Shown piece after piece: positions 33,270 to 33,295 of a DNA stretch of 33,295 bases (position 1 is the stretch's first letter; the number at the start of each line of letters is the position of its first letter). Made by a program: the position numbers and the translations under genes. The notes under the pieces were generated by a model, which searched no databases, was not told the origin of the DNA, and saw only the letters and a program-made list of their open reading frames with translations. Source of the DNA: Comamonadaceae bacterium 2FH (GTDB taxonomy: Bacteria; Pseudomonadota; Gammaproteobacteria; Burkholderiales; Burkholderiaceae_C); NCBI GenBank assembly GCA_005503335.1, contig SCMQ01000042.1:1-33295 (forward strand), given 5' to 3'.

Positions 33270-33295
33270 GGAAACCCCTACCCCTACCCCTACCC
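33270..33295 (-). repeat. GGGGTA short tandem repeat at window edge
   Basis: On the minus strand four G-runs (GGG, then three GGGG) separated by TA lie immediately before the LytR_C gene start. The pattern is that of an intramolecular G-quadruplex and of a slippage-prone hexamer repeat. The full length is unknown because the window ends here. Confidence 0.7.

Overview
High-GC bacterial DNA. Gene content and protein style (tex, HigBA/MazEF/VapBC modules, a PrtD-type type I secretion operon, proteinase K-like S8 proteases) suggest a betaproteobacterium, probably Burkholderiales/Comamonadaceae. This is inference from protein families, not a database match.

Layout. (1) Bases 1-1.8 kb hold decayed toxin-antitoxin parts: a nucleotidyltransferase cut by the window edge, a broken MqsA-like antitoxin, a 42-residue HTH fragment, an intact XRE regulator, a HigA-like N-domain and a HigB remnant. 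(2) Bases 1.8-14.6 kb are an export-cargo region. Two large secreted-type repeat proteins (1252 and 1007 aa), a truncated third copy and a 136-aa small protein all lie on the minus strand. Two close paralogues of a Sec-exported S8 protease lie on the plus strand. (3) Bases 14.7-21.05 kb are one plus-strand type I secretion operon: two tandem ABC permease/ATPases, a HlyD-type adaptor and a TolC-type outer-membrane protein. (4) Bases 21.1-27.6 kb carry an orphan HigA antitoxin between two copies of a REP-like repeat, tex, mazEF, vapBC, a conserved protein of unknown function and a GSU2403-type nucleotidyltransferase. (5) Bases 27.8-33.3 kb carry surface-glycan-type genes: a polytopic membrane protein, a SAM methyltransferase, a GtrB-like GT2 and an O-antigen-ligase-like protein, then a LytR_C-domain protein at the right edge.

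How it fits together. The four minus-strand cargo-type genes each carry the same roughly 45-bp block 85-88 bp upstream of the start codon, followed by the same spacing of ribosome-binding site to ATG. This points to one co-regulated set. The 1007-aa cargo and the 136-aa protein share a C-terminal tail of about 26 residues, the likely type I export signal. The adjacent transporter has two paired ABC subunits. The first has Gln where the H-loop His should be and the second has LSGGL in place of LSGGQ, so the pair looks like an asymmetric heterodimer. The proteases have Sec signal peptides and so do not use this transporter. Each sits divergently from a cargo gene behind a roughly 500-bp duplicated leader that contains a candidate structured RNA with base-pair-preserving differences between the copies.

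The strongest candidates for something undescribed are this regulon element, the duplicated protease leader RNA and the mini-cargo.
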